This document shows, one piece after another, positions 1 through 6,414 of a stretch of 7,254 nucleotides of DNA. Positions within the stretch are counted from its first letter, which is position 1. The number at the start of each line of letters is the position of its first letter. Under the pieces are notes generated by a model that was not told where the DNA came from, did not search any database, and saw nothing but the letters and a program-made list of their open reading frames with translations. Origin of the DNA: Bacteroidota bacterium. Lineage in GTDB: Bacteria > Bacteroidota > Bacteroidia > JACCXN01. Position numbers and translations under genes: made by a program. The DNA is taken from assembly GCA_947462515.1 (NCBI GenBank), contig CANHPJ010000080.1:1-7254 (forward strand), given 5' to 3'.

Positions 1-64
1 ATTTATAAAAAACATTCGCACACCAAAAAAACAATATTTTATTGAAAATTAAAAACGTATTAAA

Positions 65-129
65 ACGATCAAAATAAATAATTACATCAAAACAGTAAAC
101 TAGGTGTTAATTTAATTAATTTTGATCGT
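65..129. repeat. Long inverted repeat upstream of the membrane-protein gene
   Basis: The left arm at 65-79 reads ACGATCAAAATAAAT and the right arm at 115-129 reads ATTAATTTTGATCGT. The arms are reverse complements at 14 of 15 positions, including an uninterrupted outer block of 11 bp (65-75 with 119-129). They are separated by 35 nt of AT-rich sequence. The right arm covers the possible -7 promoter element at 117-124, so a two-site operator is one reading; a cruciform or a chance AT-rich dyad are others. No T-tract follows on either strand, so it does not look like a terminator. The repeat is seen directly; the function is inference. Confidence 0.6.
117..124 (+). promoter_or_regulatory. Possible Bacteroidota -7 promoter element for the membrane protein-hflX pair
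   Basis: TAATTTTG matches the TAnnTTTG element recognised by the primary sigma factor of Bacteroidota, and it ends 26 nt before the ATG at 151. No clear TTG or TTTG -33 box lies at the expected distance upstream (about 92-98), so the call rests on the -7 box alone in very AT-rich DNA. The element lies wholly inside the right arm of the inverted repeat at 65-129. Confidence 0.35.
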
Positions 130-150
130 AAATTTATTATTCAAAACAAC

Positions 151-603
151 ATGTATACAGGACTACTTCACCTCCATTCTTTTTTGCGCTATATAGCACT
201 TATACTGCTTATAATAGCCACTTTAAAATCAATTTCCGGCTTTGTTTCAAAAAAAGAGTTTTCTCCTTTAGATAATAAACTAAGCCTTTTCACCTTTATT
301 TCCATGCATCTGCAACTTACCATTGGTCTAATTTTATATTTTATTAGTCCAATTGTTAAAACTGGACTAAGCGATATGGGAAGAGCTATGAAAGAACCCT
401 CGCTTAGATTCTGGACTGTTGAACATATCTCAATGATGCTTGTTGCTATAATTTTAGTTTCCATTGGAAGAATTTCCGCTAAAAAAGCAACTGATGACAA
501 TACAAAATTTAAACGTCAAGCCATTTTGTTTACTATTGGATTAATAATAATAATGATATCTATTCCTTGGCCGTTTTCAAAAGTAGCAAGACCTTGGTTT
601 TAA
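151..603 (+). CDS. Small four-helix integral membrane protein, possibly cytochrome b-like
   Basis: This 150-residue, strongly hydrophobic protein has four predicted membrane helices at about residues 11-29, 44-66, 90-106 and 124-139. The N-terminus is MYTGLLHLHSFLRY and there is no signal peptide. Histidines occur at 7, 9, 53 and 92. By helix topology H7/H9 and H92 fall on the same membrane face, while H53 sits inside helix 2, which would allow heme binding but does not prove it. From memory, proteins of this size and pattern (LHxHSFLRY, then SDMG, RFWxVEH and PWPF) occur widely in Bacteroidota and are often named cytochrome B in databases; I know of no experimental function. The ATG start is the first in frame and lies 26 nt after a possible -7 box. 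The stop is 7 nt before hflX, so the two are probably co-transcribed. The gene is confidently real; the function is open. Confidence 0.85.
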   Translation: MYTGLLHLHSFLRYIALILLIIATLKSISGFVSKKEFSPLDNKLSLFTFISMHLQLTIGLILYFISPIVKTGLSDMGRAMKEPSLRFWTVEHISMMLVAIILVSIGRISAKKATDDNTKFKRQAILFTIGLIIIMISIPWPFSKVARPWF

Positions 604-610
604 TTAACTC

Positions 611-1798
611 ATGAACGAAACTTCAAACAAAACTGAAACTGCGGTTTTAGTAGGATTAATTCACAATAAACAAGACGAGATTCAAGTTAGAGAGTATCTT
701 GATGAATTGGCTTTTCTCGCAGAAACTGCAGGAGCCCAGCCCATTAAACGATTTACCCAAAAACTGGAACGTCCTGACTCTAAAACATTTTTAGGAACAG
801 GGAAACTTAACGAAGTAAAAGAATACATCAAGGAGCATGAAATAAACCTTGCTATTTTCGACGATGAGTTATCCCCTTCTCAACTCAGAAATATAGAAAA
901 CATTCTTGCTTGTAAAATCTTGGATAGAAACAGTCTTATTCTAGACATTTTTGCCCAACGTGCCAGGACTGCATCTGCAAGAACTCAGGTGGAGTTGGCA
1001 CAATATCAATATTTGCTTCCTCGGTTAACCCGACTATGGACCCATTTAGAAAGGCAAAAAGGTGGTATTGGTATGCGAGGCCCTGGTGAAACAGAGATTG
1101 AAACTGACAGAAGGATTATTCGCAACAAAATTTCTTTGCTTAAAGAAAAACTTAAAACTATTGACAAGCAAATGGCTACGCAGAGAAAAGGGCGTGGAGA
1201 AATGGTCAGAGTAGCCTTGGTTGGATATACCAACGTAGGGAAATCAACCATCATGAATTTGGTAAGCAAATCTGAAGTATTTGCCGAGAATAAACTTTTT
1301 GCCACACTTGACACTACCGTTCGAAAAGTAGTACTTGAGAATGTTCCTTTTTTACTTTCTGACACGGTAGGGTTTATCAGAAAATTGCCAACTCAGTTGG
1401 TGGAATCTTTCAAATCAACCTTGGACGAAGTTCGAGAAGCAGATATATTACTTCATGTTGTTGATATTTCTCACCCAAATTTTGAGGAGCAAATCGAGGT
1501 GGTAAAACAAACACTCCTGGATATTGATAAAGTAGAAAAGCCTACTATTTTAGTTTTCAATAAAATAGATGCTTATAAATTTACACCCAAAGATGAGGAT
1601 GATTTAACACCTATAACTAAGGAAAACGTTTCATTAGTGGATTTAAAAAACAGTTGGATGTCAACTTTGAATACTCCGGTAATTTTTATTTCGGCACAAG
1701 AGAAAGAAAACGTCAAGGAGTTTAAAAGCATTTTACATCAAAAAGTAAGAGAAATTCATATGAAACGATATCCTCATAGTAAAATAAGCATTTTATAA
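611..1798 (+). CDS. hflX: Ribosome-associated GTPase HflX
   Basis: HflX is a cytoplasmic GTPase that binds the large ribosomal subunit and, in characterised bacteria, splits stalled or hibernating 70S ribosomes under stress. The protein has 395 residues. The N-terminal nucleotide-binding-like domain (about 10-115) carries the GTGK motif at 62-65. A helical linker leads to the family signature GGIGMRGPGETEIETDRR at 151-168. The GTPase domain follows: G1 GYTNVGKST at 205-213, G2 around ATLDTT at 231-236, G3 DTVG at 251-254, G4 NKID at 317-320 and G5 SAQ at 361-363. All nucleotide-binding motifs are intact. About 40 residues separate G4 from G5, with an acidic patch (KDEDD, 327-331). It follows the membrane-protein gene by 7 nt and probably shares its transcript. 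It converges on queG, with 6 bp between the stop codons. Confidence 0.97.
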   Translation: MNETSNKTETAVLVGLIHNKQDEIQVREYLDELAFLAETAGAQPIKRFTQKLERPDSKTFLGTGKLNEVKEYIKEHEINLAIFDDELSPSQLRNIENILACKILDRNSLILDIFAQRARTASARTQVELAQYQYLLPRLTRLWTHLERQKGGIGMRGPGETEIETDRRIIRNKISLLKEKLKTIDKQMATQRKGRGEMVRVALVGYTNVGKSTIMNLVSKSEVFAENKLFATLDTTVRKVVLENVPFLLSDTVGFIRKLPTQLVESFKSTLDEVREADILLHVVDISHPNFEEQIEVVKQTLLDIDKVEKPTILVFNKIDAYKFTPKDEDDLTPITKENVSLVDLKNSWMSTLNTPVIFISAQEKENVKEFKSILHQKVREIHMKRYPHSKISIL

Positions 1799-1808
1799 TC
1801 TTTACTAT
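1776..1808. repeat. Short inverted repeat across the hflX/queG convergent junction
   Basis: ATAGTAAA at 1776-1783 and TTTACTAT at 1801-1808 are perfect 8-bp reverse complements around a 17-nt spacer that contains the hflX stop codon. The right arm contains the queG stop codon. It is the only dyad I see where two convergent transcripts must end. It is AT-rich and has no T-tract on either strand, so a terminator role is doubtful. Confidence 0.3.
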
Positions 1809-2737
1809 TTCTGATCGTTCAAGAAATTTAAATTCCTTTTTAGTCCTTTAAACTTTGTCCTTTTAATTGGTGAATTTTTAAAAACAACTTCGAAAACTTC
1901 TTCTGTCATTTCTTCCCATTCTTTTTTTTCCATATTAATTATTTTATCATTTGGAGAAAAAGACAATTCGGAATGTGGTTTTGAAAAACGATTCCAAGGA
2001 CACACATCTTGACAAATATCACAGCCAAAAGCCCAATCCTCAAATTTACCCTTCATAGAATCAGAGATACTTTCTTTTAATTCTATAGTAAAATAGGATA
2101 TACATTTGCTTCCATCAACAACATATGGCTCAACAATTGCCTCCGTTGGGCACGAATCAATGCACTTGGTGCAAGAACCACAATAGTCTTTGACGGGGCC
2201 ATCGTATTCAAGATCAAGATCGATTATCAATTCGGCCAAAAAGAAAAAAGAACCGCTCTGCTTATTAATTAGATTTGAGTTTTTACCAACCCATCCCAAT
2301 CCCGATTTCTTGGCCCAAGCTCTATCCATAACCGGTGCCGAGTCAACAAATGCTCTCCCGGAAACCTCGCCAATTTGTTCGTTGACGGAGTGCAGAAGTT
2401 CTTTTAACTTATCCTTTATTACATAATGATAATCTTGGCCATAGGCATATTTCGAAATTTTAGGAGCGTTTTGAATTTGCTGTTGGGAAGGATAGTAATT
2501 TAAAAGCAAGGAAACAACAGATTTGGAGCCCTCAACCAAAAGTGTTGGGTTTAATCGTTTATCAAAATAATTATCCATATAGGACATTTGACCCTGCATG
2601 CCCTTTTTAAGCCAATTTTCAAGCCTTGGAGCCTCTTCCTCCAAGAAACCGGACTTTGAGATACCGCAATACATAAAACCTAGTCTAGAGGCTTCTTTTT
2701 TAATAAACTGCGTATTGAATTCCTTATTTGAAAGCAA
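1805..2737 (-). CDS. queG: Epoxyqueuosine reductase QueG (short form)
   Basis: QueG catalyses the last step of queuosine synthesis, reducing epoxyqueuosine to queuosine at position 34 of GUN-anticodon tRNAs, using cobalamin and two [4Fe-4S] clusters in the cytoplasm. The 310-residue product has the N-terminal catalytic region with FDKRLNPTLL (58-67), YAYGQDYHY (97-105), DSAPVMDRAWA (132-142; one of its aspartates is the likely proton donor) and GWVGKNSNLI (148-157). The ferredoxin-like module has C186, C189, C192 and C196, C212 in KCISYFTIE, and C239, C242 and C246 in CDICQDVCPWN, so all eight cluster cysteines are present. It lacks the C-terminal HEAT-like domain of the roughly 380-residue E. 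coli and B. subtilis enzymes; from memory this is usual in Bacteroidota. The start is TTG: an in-frame stop lies 18 nt upstream with no ATG between, and residues 11-40 (FIKKEASRLGF, then the FLEEEAPRLE block) already match the family N-terminus. It lies 51 nt downstream of ruvB and is probably co-transcribed. Confidence 0.96.
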   Translation of the reverse strand: MLSNKEFNTQFIKKEASRLGFMYCGISKSGFLEEEAPRLENWLKKGMQGQMSYMDNYFDKRLNPTLLVEGSKSVVSLLLNYYPSQQQIQNAPKISKYAYGQDYHYVIKDKLKELLHSVNEQIGEVSGRAFVDSAPVMDRAWAKKSGLGWVGKNSNLINKQSGSFFFLAELIIDLDLEYDGPVKDYCGSCTKCIDSCPTEAIVEPYVVDGSKCISYFTIELKESISDSMKGKFEDWAFGCDICQDVCPWNRFSKPHSELSFSPNDKIINMEKKEWEEMTEEVFEVVFKNSPIKRTKFKGLKRNLNFLNDQK

Positions 2738-2788
2738 TGAATTATTTATTAGACCTTAATAGAAAGATTTCTGAGTATATAAAGCATC

Positions 2789-3817
2789 TTATATATCAAA
2801 AAGAGAACCCTGATTTCTTTTTGGAACGCGTCCCAAGTGAATATAAGCCTTCTCAGTAGCTTCTCTTCCACGCGAGGTTCGCATTAAGAAACCTTCCTGA
2901 ATCAAATAAGGCTCATAAACCTCTTCCAAAGTTCCACCTTGTTCACCAACAGCGGTAGCAATGGTGGTTATGCCAACAGGGCCACCCTTAAACTTATCGA
3001 TGATAGTGGTTAAAATCTTATTATCCATTTCATCCAAGCCATATTTATCGACATTAAGCGCTGTAAGGGTAAGATTTGCTATGGCTAAATCAATTTGACC
3101 TGTACCTTTAATTTGAGCAAAGTCCCTTACTCGTCTTAAAAGAGCATTAGCAATTCGAGGTGTACCGCGGCTTCTTCTTGCAATTTCATAGGCTGCATCC
3201 TGATTTATTTTCACTTTGAGAATATCACAGGAACGTTCTATGATTCCTGACAGTGTTTTGGCATCGTAATATTCGAGACGAAAATTTATCCCAAACCGAG
3301 CTCTAAGAGGTGCAGTTAATAATCCTGAGCGAGTTGTTGCTCCAACAAGTGTAAAAGGATTCAATTGAATTTGTATTGAACGGGCATTAGGGCCAGAATC
3401 AATCATAATATCAATTTTATAATCTTCCATAGCTGAGTATAAATATTCCTCAACTACATTGCTCAATCGATGAATTTCATCGATAAATAAAACATCACCC
3501 TTTTCCAAGTTAGTAAGCAATCCTGCTAAATCTCCGGGCTTTTCTAAAACTGGACCTGAAGTAACCTTAATGTTAACACCCAAATCGTTGGCTATAATAA
3601 AAGATAAGGTTGTTTTGCCGAGTCCTGGAGGACCATGCAAAAGAACGTGATCTAGAGCCTCATCGCGCAACTTAGCAGCTTCAACAAAGACCTTCAAATT
3701 ATCCACAACTTTTTGTTGTCCTGCAAAATCATTAAACTCATTCGGCCTAAGCGCTTTTTCAAGCTCTCTTTCTTCGGAGGACAAATTATCCAAATCTGGA
3801 TCTAAATTCTCATTCAT
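2789..3817 (-). CDS. ruvB: Holliday junction branch-migration ATPase RuvB
   Basis: RuvB forms the hexameric motor that, with RuvA, drives branch migration of Holliday junctions during recombinational repair. At 342 residues it has the normal family length. The AAA+ domain carries ALRPNEFNDFAGQ (22-33), Walker A GPPGLGKTT (62-70), Walker B FIDEIHR (111-117), sensor 1 GATTRSGLL (159-167) and the arginine-finger segment LRARFG (171-176). Sensor 2 lies in RGTPRIANALLRR (217-229). The C-terminal winged-helix DNA-binding domain includes GGPVGITTIATAVGEQGGT (278-296) and RTSRGR (313-318). The start is ATG, and MNENLDP matches the form I know from Bacteroidota. The last residues, QGSLFDI (336-342), resemble a beta-clamp binding peptide (see findings). 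It sits 46 nt after the barrel gene and 51 nt before queG on the same strand. ruvA and ruvC are not in the window. Confidence 0.98.
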   Translation of the reverse strand: MNENLDPDLDNLSSEERELEKALRPNEFNDFAGQQKVVDNLKVFVEAAKLRDEALDHVLLHGPPGLGKTTLSFIIANDLGVNIKVTSGPVLEKPGDLAGLLTNLEKGDVLFIDEIHRLSNVVEEYLYSAMEDYKIDIMIDSGPNARSIQIQLNPFTLVGATTRSGLLTAPLRARFGINFRLEYYDAKTLSGIIERSCDILKVKINQDAAYEIARRSRGTPRIANALLRRVRDFAQIKGTGQIDLAIANLTLTALNVDKYGLDEMDNKILTTIIDKFKGGPVGITTIATAVGEQGGTLEEVYEPYLIQEGFLMRTSRGREATEKAYIHLGRVPKRNQGSLFDI

Positions 3818-3863
3818 TAATTCTTATCTTATAGAGTAAATTTAGGAATTTGTTACTTATAAT

Positions 3864-4517
3864 TTACTGTTTAATTAAAAACCCTTTTTGAAAATCATCA
3901 AAAAGAAAATTTATCTTAACCATATATAGCGGCGAATTTAAGAATCGACCATAGTGTCGGTTATTAGCCATTAATAAACGATAACCGATGCCTCCTCCAA
4001 AAGAAAACCAAGAAAACAGTTTGTATTCAGTAGTCATAGCCGGTTCATATAAAATGATCGATTTTTTATGATACATAATTTCTTTTCCCGTATCATCATT
4101 TGAAATAAAGCTTGCTTGACCAAATCCTAACTGAACAGGGATAGAATGTTCCCATTTATTATCTCGATAAAATACATACTCGATAAAAGGAGATAAATAG
4201 GTAAAGTTAATTTTGTAGGATTTAACAAGGTTTAAATTAAATTCTCTCTTTGAGTAATTATCGAGATAAGCATCTGTGCTTAAAAAATTAAACCCGACAC
4301 CAATTATTAATGATTTTTGATACTTGAACCCTAGTTTAATTCCTGAAAACCCTGCCTTACGTGAAGAGACAAACGAATTTCGATTATCTATTTTAAAATA
4401 AAATTCAGGCTTGTATTGTAATCTGGAATTAAGTGAGTCAAAAATCTGAGCACTTAGATTACTTAGAGACAAGCAGGCAAAAAAAAATATAAGATACTTT
4501 AAAAGAGTTTGTTTCAA
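3864..4517 (-). CDS. Unrecognised secreted protein, probable outer-membrane beta-barrel
   Basis: I do not recognise the family. The product is 217 residues from TTG at 4517, or 221 from TTG at 4529; no in-frame ATG occurs before mid-protein. I prefer 4517 because it gives a typical signal peptide (MKQTLLKYLIFFFACLSLSNLSA, cut before QIF) and lies further from the upstream hairpin. The mature part has no membrane helices. It consists of alternating polar/hydrophobic, aromatic- and glycine-rich strands (for example GIKLGFKYQ, LIIGVGFNFL, YLSPFIEYVFY, FSFGGGIGYRLL, YMVKINFLF) separated by short charged loops, the pattern of a small 8-10-stranded outer-membrane barrel. The internal cysteine lies inside the signal peptide and does not fit a lipobox. 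The gene begins just after the terminator-like hairpin of coxA and ends 46 nt before ruvB. Function is unknown; a structural or envelope role is only inference. Confidence 0.75.
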   Translation of the reverse strand: MKQTLLKYLIFFFACLSLSNLSAQIFDSLNSRLQYKPEFYFKIDNRNSFVSSRKAGFSGIKLGFKYQKSLIIGVGFNFLSTDAYLDNYSKREFNLNLVKSYKINFTYLSPFIEYVFYRDNKWEHSIPVQLGFGQASFISNDDTGKEIMYHKKSIILYEPAMTTEYKLFSWFSFGGGIGYRLLMANNRHYGRFLNSPLYMVKINFLFDDFQKGFLIKQ

Positions 4518-4529
4518 AATGATGTGCAA

Positions 4530-4563
4530 AAAAAAATCCTTAATTAAAATTAAGGATTTTTTT
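4530..4563 (-). terminator. Rho-independent terminator-like hairpin after coxA
   Basis: Arms at 4530-4544 and 4549-4563 are perfectly complementary (15 bp, core ATCCTTAAT with ATTAAGGAT) around a 4-nt loop. On the minus strand the hairpin starts 12 nt after the coxA stop and continues into a run of nine T (4536-4528). The outer stem is A:T pairs, so it could also work rightward, but no rightward gene ends here. It most likely ends or thins the coxB-coxA transcript. It lies 12 nt before the preferred start codon of the next gene on the same strand. Confidence 0.75.
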
Positions 4564-4575
4564 GTTTAAATTATA

Positions 4576-6381
4576 TTAATGATGATCTTCTTCTCCATCT
4601 TTATATGGAACCGTTTGAGGTATAAAATCGGATTCTTCTCCAGGTTTTGAATAATCATATGGCCATCTGTGTACTTCAGGAATAGCTCCCGGCCAATTTC
4701 CATGAACATGTTCAACTGGAGTTGTCCACTCAAGTGTATTAGAATTCCATGGGTTTTGAGTTGCTTTAGGCCCTCTAAACAAACTATAGAAGAAATTGAA
4801 TAGAAAAATTACTTGAGCACTAGCAGCTATGATAGCAAAAACTGTAACGATAACATTTATATCTACTAGGTTATCGAACATAGGGAAAGCACTATTAGAA
4901 TAATACCTACGAGGAACACCTGCTAATCCTAAAAAATGCATCGGGAAGAATACACCGTAAGCCGAAACGAAGGTTAACCAAAAGTGAGCATAACCCATTT
5001 TAATATTCATCATTCTACCAAACAATTTTGGGAACCAATGATAAACTCCGGCAAACATACCAAATATAGCAGAAAGACCCATTACTATATGGAAATGCCC
5101 AACCACGAAGTACGTATCATGAACATTAATATCTAAGGCTGAATCGGCTAGAATTATACCAGTAAGACCACCAGAAATGAATGATGAAACTAAACCAATA
5201 GAAAAAAGCATAGCTGGGGTAAAAATAACATTACCTTTCCATAAGGTGGTAATATAATTAAATGCCTTTACAGCTGATGGTATAGCAATTAATAGAGTTG
5301 TGAATACGAAAACAGAACCTAAAAAAGGACTCATACCAGTAATAAACATGTGGTGACCCCAAACAATAAAGGATAAAAATCCTATAGCTAACATAGATCC
5401 AATCATGGCTCGGTAGCCGAAAATAGGTTTTCGCGAGTTTGTAGCAATAACCTCAGAGGTAATTCCTAAAGCCGGTAGTAAAACGATATAAACTTCTGGG
5501 TGACCCAAAAACCAAAACAAATGTTCAAATAAAATCGGACTACCTCCATTATTTGTTAAAGCCTCTCCACCAATATATATATCAGATAAATAAAAGCTTG
5601 TTCCAAAACTCCTATCAAATATCAATAACAATGCGGCAGCAAATAAAACAGGAAAGGACAAAACACCAAGAATGGCAGTAATTAAGAAAGCCCAAATGGT
5701 TAAAGGTAATTTAGTCATTGACATACCTTTTGTTCTTAAATTAACAATAGTTACAATGTAATTTAAACTTCCTAGCAAAGAACCGGCAATAAACAAAGAC
5801 ATACTGATCAACCAAAGAGTCATACCTAAACCTGAACCAGGCATAGCTTGAGGTAATGCACTTAGAGGAGGATAAATTGTCCAACCACCGGAAGCAGGGC
5901 CAGTTTCAATAAACAATGAAGAAACCATTATTATTGAAGAGATACAAAACAACCAGTAAGATAGCATGTTTAAAAAACCGGAAGCCATATCTCTAGCGCC
6001 AATTTGAAGAGGAATTAGTAGGTTACTGAAGGTTCCACTAAGACCACCAGTTAACACAAAAAACACCATTATAGTACCATGAATGGTAACTAATGCTAAA
6101 TACATGTTAGGATCTAGCACGCCTTCAGGAGCCCATTTCTCTCCCAGGAAGAATTCCAAAATTGGAAATTTCTGCATAGGCCATGCAAGTTGCAACCTGA
6201 AAAAAACAGACATCATCATTGCTAATACGGCCATAACTATAGCAGTTATTAAAAACTGCTTACCAATCATTTTGTGATCTTGACTAAATATATACTTAGT
6301 AAAGAAATTTTCTTCTTCGTGCGCGTGATCATGATGATCATCGTGAGAGTGACTATGTGTATGTAAACTATCCATTGACAT
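4576..6381 (-). CDS. coxA: Cytochrome c oxidase subunit I (A-type heme-copper oxidase)
   Basis: This is the catalytic subunit of the aerobic terminal oxidase in the inner membrane; it reduces O2 to water and pumps protons. The 601-residue, about 12-helix protein has every expected ligand: H101 and H431 for heme a, H429 for heme a3, H294, H343 and H344 for CuB, with Y298 as the cross-linked tyrosine, and H421/D422 for the Mg site. D-channel residues N120, D131, N138 and E296 (in GHPEVY) and the K-channel lysine K372 (IPSAVKAFN) are conserved, which places it in type A1. R491/R492 match the heme-propionate pair. The N-terminus is His-rich (residues 7-21) and the C-terminus ends EEDHH. The ATG at 6381 is used; a second ATG two codons later is an alternative. 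It is 33 nt after coxB, clearly one operon, and is followed by a hairpin terminator. Subunit III and heme a synthesis genes are outside the window. Confidence 0.98.
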   Translation of the reverse strand: MSMDSLHTHSHSHDDHHDHAHEEENFFTKYIFSQDHKMIGKQFLITAIVMAVLAMMMSVFFRLQLAWPMQKFPILEFFLGEKWAPEGVLDPNMYLALVTIHGTIMVFFVLTGGLSGTFSNLLIPLQIGARDMASGFLNMLSYWLFCISSIIMVSSLFIETGPASGGWTIYPPLSALPQAMPGSGLGMTLWLISMSLFIAGSLLGSLNYIVTIVNLRTKGMSMTKLPLTIWAFLITAILGVLSFPVLFAAALLLIFDRSFGTSFYLSDIYIGGEALTNNGGSPILFEHLFWFLGHPEVYIVLLPALGITSEVIATNSRKPIFGYRAMIGSMLAIGFLSFIVWGHHMFITGMSPFLGSVFVFTTLLIAIPSAVKAFNYITTLWKGNVIFTPAMLFSIGLVSSFISGGLTGIILADSALDINVHDTYFVVGHFHIVMGLSAIFGMFAGVYHWFPKLFGRMMNIKMGYAHFWLTFVSAYGVFFPMHFLGLAGVPRRYYSNSAFPMFDNLVDINVIVTVFAIIAASAQVIFLFNFFYSLFRGPKATQNPWNSNTLEWTTPVEHVHGNWPGAIPEVHRWPYDYSKPGEESDFIPQTVPYKDGEEDHH

Positions 6382-6414
6382 AATATATGGTAAATTAGCT
6401 AGATTAACAATTAA

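Noticed and set aside
32..44. CAATA-TTT-TATTG palindrome next to an A-run
   Set aside because: A 5-bp A/T-rich stem is unstable, and no gene on the minus strand ends there, so a terminator is not supported.
189..500. 103-codon open frame on the minus strand
   Set aside because: It lies wholly antisense to the four-helix membrane protein, with no recognisable domain; it is a shadow of that gene.
1006..1365. 119-codon open frame on the minus strand
   Set aside because: It is antisense to the conserved GTPase core of hflX and shows no family features of its own.
2190..2426. 78-codon open frame on the plus strand
   Set aside because: It is antisense to conserved queG sequence and resembles no protein family.
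2776..2795. AT-only hairpin TATATAA/TTATATA at the ruvB stop codon
   Set aside because: It is seven A:T pairs with a 6-nt loop and no T-run after it; too weak to call a terminator, and it is expected by chance in such AT-rich DNA.
4515..4522. TCATTTTG on the minus strand as a -7 promoter box for the barrel gene
   Set aside because: It differs from TAnnTTTG at the key second base and overlaps the start codon, so a transcript from it would lack the translation start.
6083..6277. 64-codon open frame on the plus strand inside coxA
   Set aside because: It is antisense to conserved membrane helices of CoxA; a shadow frame.
6304..6370. Apparent simple repeat of ATG/ATC-like triplets
   Set aside because: It is the coding sequence for the His/Asp-rich tail of CoxA; the pattern comes from His and Asp codons, not a separate repeat element.
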